From Enterococcus sp. DIV0212c (GTDB taxonomy: Bacteria; Bacillota; Bacilli; Lactobacillales; Enterococcaceae), in the NCBI RefSeq assembly GCF_017377505.1, contig NZ_JAFREN010000039.1, positions 1-27,318 of the forward strand: a DNA stretch of 27,318 nt, in the 5' to 3' direction. The position numbers and the translations under genes are program-made. Of this stretch, positions 25,746 through 27,318 are shown piece after piece. Below the pieces are notes generated by a model. That model had not been told where the DNA came from and made no database searches. It saw nothing but the letters and a program-made list of their open reading frames with translations. Numbering within the stretch: the first letter of the stretch is position 1; every line of letters begins with the position of its first letter.

Positions 25746-26510
25746 TTAATATGTTAGTTCTTCCCCTTGAGAAGTTAAAATTTTTGGTCCATCTTTAGTA
25801 ACAGCTAATGTGTGTTCAAATTGACAGCTGATTCCTCCATCTAAAGTGTAAGCTGTCCAGCCATTTGGATCCATTTTCATACGCCAAGTACCAGTATTGA
25901 CCATCGGCTCGATCGTGATGACCATACCTTCTTTTAAGCGAAGTCCTTTTCCTGCCTCACCATAATGTGGGATAAGAGGACTTTCATGAATAGTCGGCCC
26001 AACACCATGCCCTACAAAATCTCTTACGACAGATAAATTTTCACTTTCAACATATGTTTGGATCGCATGCCCAATATCTCCGATGCGGTTACCAACTTGC
26101 GCTTGTTCGATGCCTAGATACAATGCTTTTCTTGTTACTTCCATCAAATGATCTAATTCTGGTGTAGATTTTCCAACCACATAAGCCCAGCAAGAATCAG
26201 ATACAGCACCTTTTAAATCGATACACATATCAACTTTGATCAAATCACCGTCTTTTAATGGTTTTTTTCTAGGAAAACCGTGACAAATCTCATCATTGAT
26301 GCTGCAACAAGTAGCATATTTATAATCTTCAAAGCCAATTTGTGCCGCAATTCCACCATGACTTTCAATAAAGTCTCTTACAAATACTTCTATATCCCAG
26401 CTAGTCACTCCAGGTTTGATAAATGTCCGTAAATGACGATGAACATCTGCCAATAATTCTCCAGATTCATCCATCATTTCAATTTCTCTTGGTGATTTTA
26501 ATGTAATCAT
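25746..26510 (-). CDS. map: Type I methionine aminopeptidase
   Basis: A 254-residue enzyme removing the initiator methionine from nascent proteins in the cytosol. All five metal ligands are present at the expected spacing: D94 (KVDMCIDLKG), D105 (VSDSCW), H168 (GHGVGPTIHE), E201 (ITIEPMV) and E232 (CQFEHT). His77 in the NDEICHGFP motif matches the substrate-contact histidine. It has no N-terminal extension or zinc-finger region. The ATG at 26510 has AGGAGGA about 9 nt upstream. The gene is transcribed away from flavodoxin and is not functionally linked to the polysaccharide genes. Confidence 0.96.
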   Translation of the reverse strand: MITLKSPREIEMMDESGELLADVHRHLRTFIKPGVTSWDIEVFVRDFIESHGGIAAQIGFEDYKYATCCSINDEICHGFPRKKPLKDGDLIKVDMCIDLKGAVSDSCWAYVVGKSTPELDHLMEVTRKALYLGIEQAQVGNRIGDIGHAIQTYVESENLSVVRDFVGHGVGPTIHESPLIPHYGEAGKGLRLKEGMVITIEPMVNTGTWRMKMDPNGWTAYTLDGGISCQFEHTLAVTKDGPKILTSQGEELTY

Positions 26511-26555
26511 TTAATATAGTCCTCCTAAAATTTAAAAGCGCAGTGGGCTTGCTCG

Positions 26556-26596
26556 GTCTCGTAAAAAAATAGATCAATAGCTTTTTTCTACAAGAC
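26556..26596 (-). repeat. Long imperfect stem in the map leader
   Basis: GTCTCGTAAAAAAA (26556-26569) pairs with the facing arm at 26582-26596, with two positions that become G-U pairs in minus-strand RNA and otherwise full complementarity across 14 positions. Partial similarity continues outward on both sides (AGC...CAG against its opposite). It lies 46 bp before the map start, inside the predicted transcript. Confidence 0.55.
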
Positions 26597-26631
26597 TAGT
26601 CCGCAGAGCTAGATAATCTTTATATAAGAGT

Positions 26632-26659
26632 ATTTTATCATAATTTGTGAAAATTTCAC
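26632..26659 (-). promoter_or_regulatory. map promoter overlapping a 13-bp palindrome
   Basis: On the minus strand an extended -10 (TGA then TAAAAT, 26632-26637) lies 16 bp from a weak -35 GTGAAA (26654-26659). The -35 box is one half of a perfect palindrome GTGAAA-A-TTTCAC (26647-26659). This arrangement is what a repressor operator would look like. Confidence 0.5.
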
Positions 26660-26791
26660 TGAAAAGTAGTTAGCAAATATACATTTCATTTCTCTTCATA
26701 CTCTATTGATCAAAATAAACACTGATACAAAGGCAACTTCTTCCCTTATTTCTCTAAACAAATCAGATTTTCCCTAGCCTTAATTTTGTAA

Positions 26792-26821
26792 TTTACACAA
26801 CCTTCATTCTTCTGATATAAT
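26792..26821 (+). promoter_or_regulatory. Flavodoxin promoter
   Basis: -35 TTTACA (26792-26797), an 18-bp spacer and -10 TATAAT (26816-26821) with extended TGA before it, 31 bp ahead of the flavodoxin ATG. Confidence 0.72.
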
Positions 26822-26852
26822 CAAGATTGTACTATTTAAAGGAGGAAATCTA

Positions 26853-27296
26853 ATGACCTTAGCTAAAATCGTTTATGCAAGCATGACTGGCAATACAGAA
26901 GAGATCGCAGATATCGTTGCTGAAGCTTTTGAAAATTTAAATATTGAAGTTGAAATCAATGAATGTACGCAAGTTGATCCAGAAGACTTTGAAAATGCAG
27001 ACATTTGTGTTGTTGCAACATACACTTATGGTGATGGTGAACTTCCTGATGAAATCGTGGATTTCTATGAAGAATTACAAGAAATCAATTTATCTGGAAA
27101 AACATACGGTGTATGTGGTTCTGGCGATACATTTTATGATGAATTCTGTAAATCAGTTGATGATTTCGATGCTGTTTTCACAAAAATCGGTGCTACTAAA
27201 GGAGCCGATAGTATAAAAGTTGATTTGGCAGCAGAAGAAGAAGATATTCAAAACCTTGAAGCCTTTGCTAAAAAATTAGCGGAAGCAGTAAAGTAA
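26853..27296 (+). CDS. Flavodoxin
   Basis: A 147-residue short-chain flavodoxin. The FMN phosphate loop SMTGNTEEIA is at 10-19, the TYTYGDGELP flavin-side loop at 56-65 and GSGDTFYDEFC at 89-99, all as expected of the family. It is strongly acidic. It carries single electrons at low potential with bound FMN in the cytosol; the redox partners are not encoded in the window. AAAGGAGG lies about 8 nt before the ATG. It is the only plus-strand gene and belongs to the flank, not to the polysaccharide locus. The 22 bases after the stop hold no visible terminator. Confidence 0.95.
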   Translation: MTLAKIVYASMTGNTEEIADIVAEAFENLNIEVEINECTQVDPEDFENADICVVATYTYGDGELPDEIVDFYEELQEINLSGKTYGVCGSGDTFYDEFCKSVDDFDAVFTKIGATKGADSIKVDLAAEEEDIQNLEAFAKKLAEAVK

Positions 27297-27318
27297 GTAT
27301 TTAAACAAAAGCACTCAC

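Larger units (their letters stand above)
26511..26852. promoter_or_regulatory. 342-bp divergent intergenic region between map and flavodoxin genes
   Basis: This gene-free stretch holds the promoters of both genes, a palindrome at 26647-26659 and a long imperfect inverted repeat at 26556-26596, described separately. No small gene with a convincing ribosome site was seen. Confidence 0.6.

Noticed and set aside
26944..27216. 90-codon open frame inside the flavodoxin gene
   Set aside because: It overlaps flavodoxin in another frame; the flavodoxin frame has the ribosome site, promoter and motifs.

Overview
The window looks like chromosomal DNA from a low-GC Gram-positive of the genus Enterococcus. 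Map, a YihY-family protein and a flavodoxin flank an operon whose order matches the enterococcal polysaccharide antigen (epa) locus as I know it from E. faecalis: a TagO-like initiator, three GT2 enzymes, rfbACBD, an ABC exporter and an RgpF-containing glycosyltransferase. The downstream genes differ from that reference, so the species cannot be fixed from sequence alone. Apart from the flavodoxin gene, all genes lie on the minus strand, so transcription runs from high to low coordinates.

Right flank (24669-27318): flavodoxin on the plus strand, divergent from map and a YihY-type membrane protein. Conserved epa core (17229-24536): epaA has a visible promoter, then epaB, epaC and epaD. The dTDP-L-rhamnose genes rfbA, rfbC, rfbB and rfbD follow, with a good promoter of their own before rfbA. 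A strong intrinsic terminator lies just before rfbD and another follows it.

Middle (10406-17067): ugd (UDP-glucose dehydrogenase) with its own -10 box, then the Wzm/Wzt-type exporter pair epaL/epaM, then a 1036-residue protein joining a GT2 domain, a coiled coil, an RgpF domain and a GT4-like domain.

Variable part (2028-10422): a DUF2142/GT-C-like membrane protein, two GT4 enzymes, two conventional GT2 enzymes, a GtrB/GacI-like GT2 paired with a DUF2304 (GacJ-like) protein, and a Wzx/TuaB-like flippase. A promoter and terminator at 7643-7732 split this part into at least two transcription units. A terminator follows the flippase. Left edge (1-1731): a secreted GH25 muramidase with GBS-Bsp-like repeats, cut by the window end, with its own promoter.

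Inferred working: EpaA loads the first sugar phosphate on undecaprenyl phosphate, EpaB-D and EpaN build a rhamnan backbone from dTDP-rhamnose, and EpaL/EpaM export it. The variable part probably makes a second, lipid-linked unit or side-chain donors (Und-P-sugar by the GacI/GacJ-like pair, transfer by the GT-C-like protein, translocation by the flippase) that decorate the backbone outside the cell. Ugd suggests that a uronic acid is present. No transposase, CRISPR array, tRNA or rRNA was seen.
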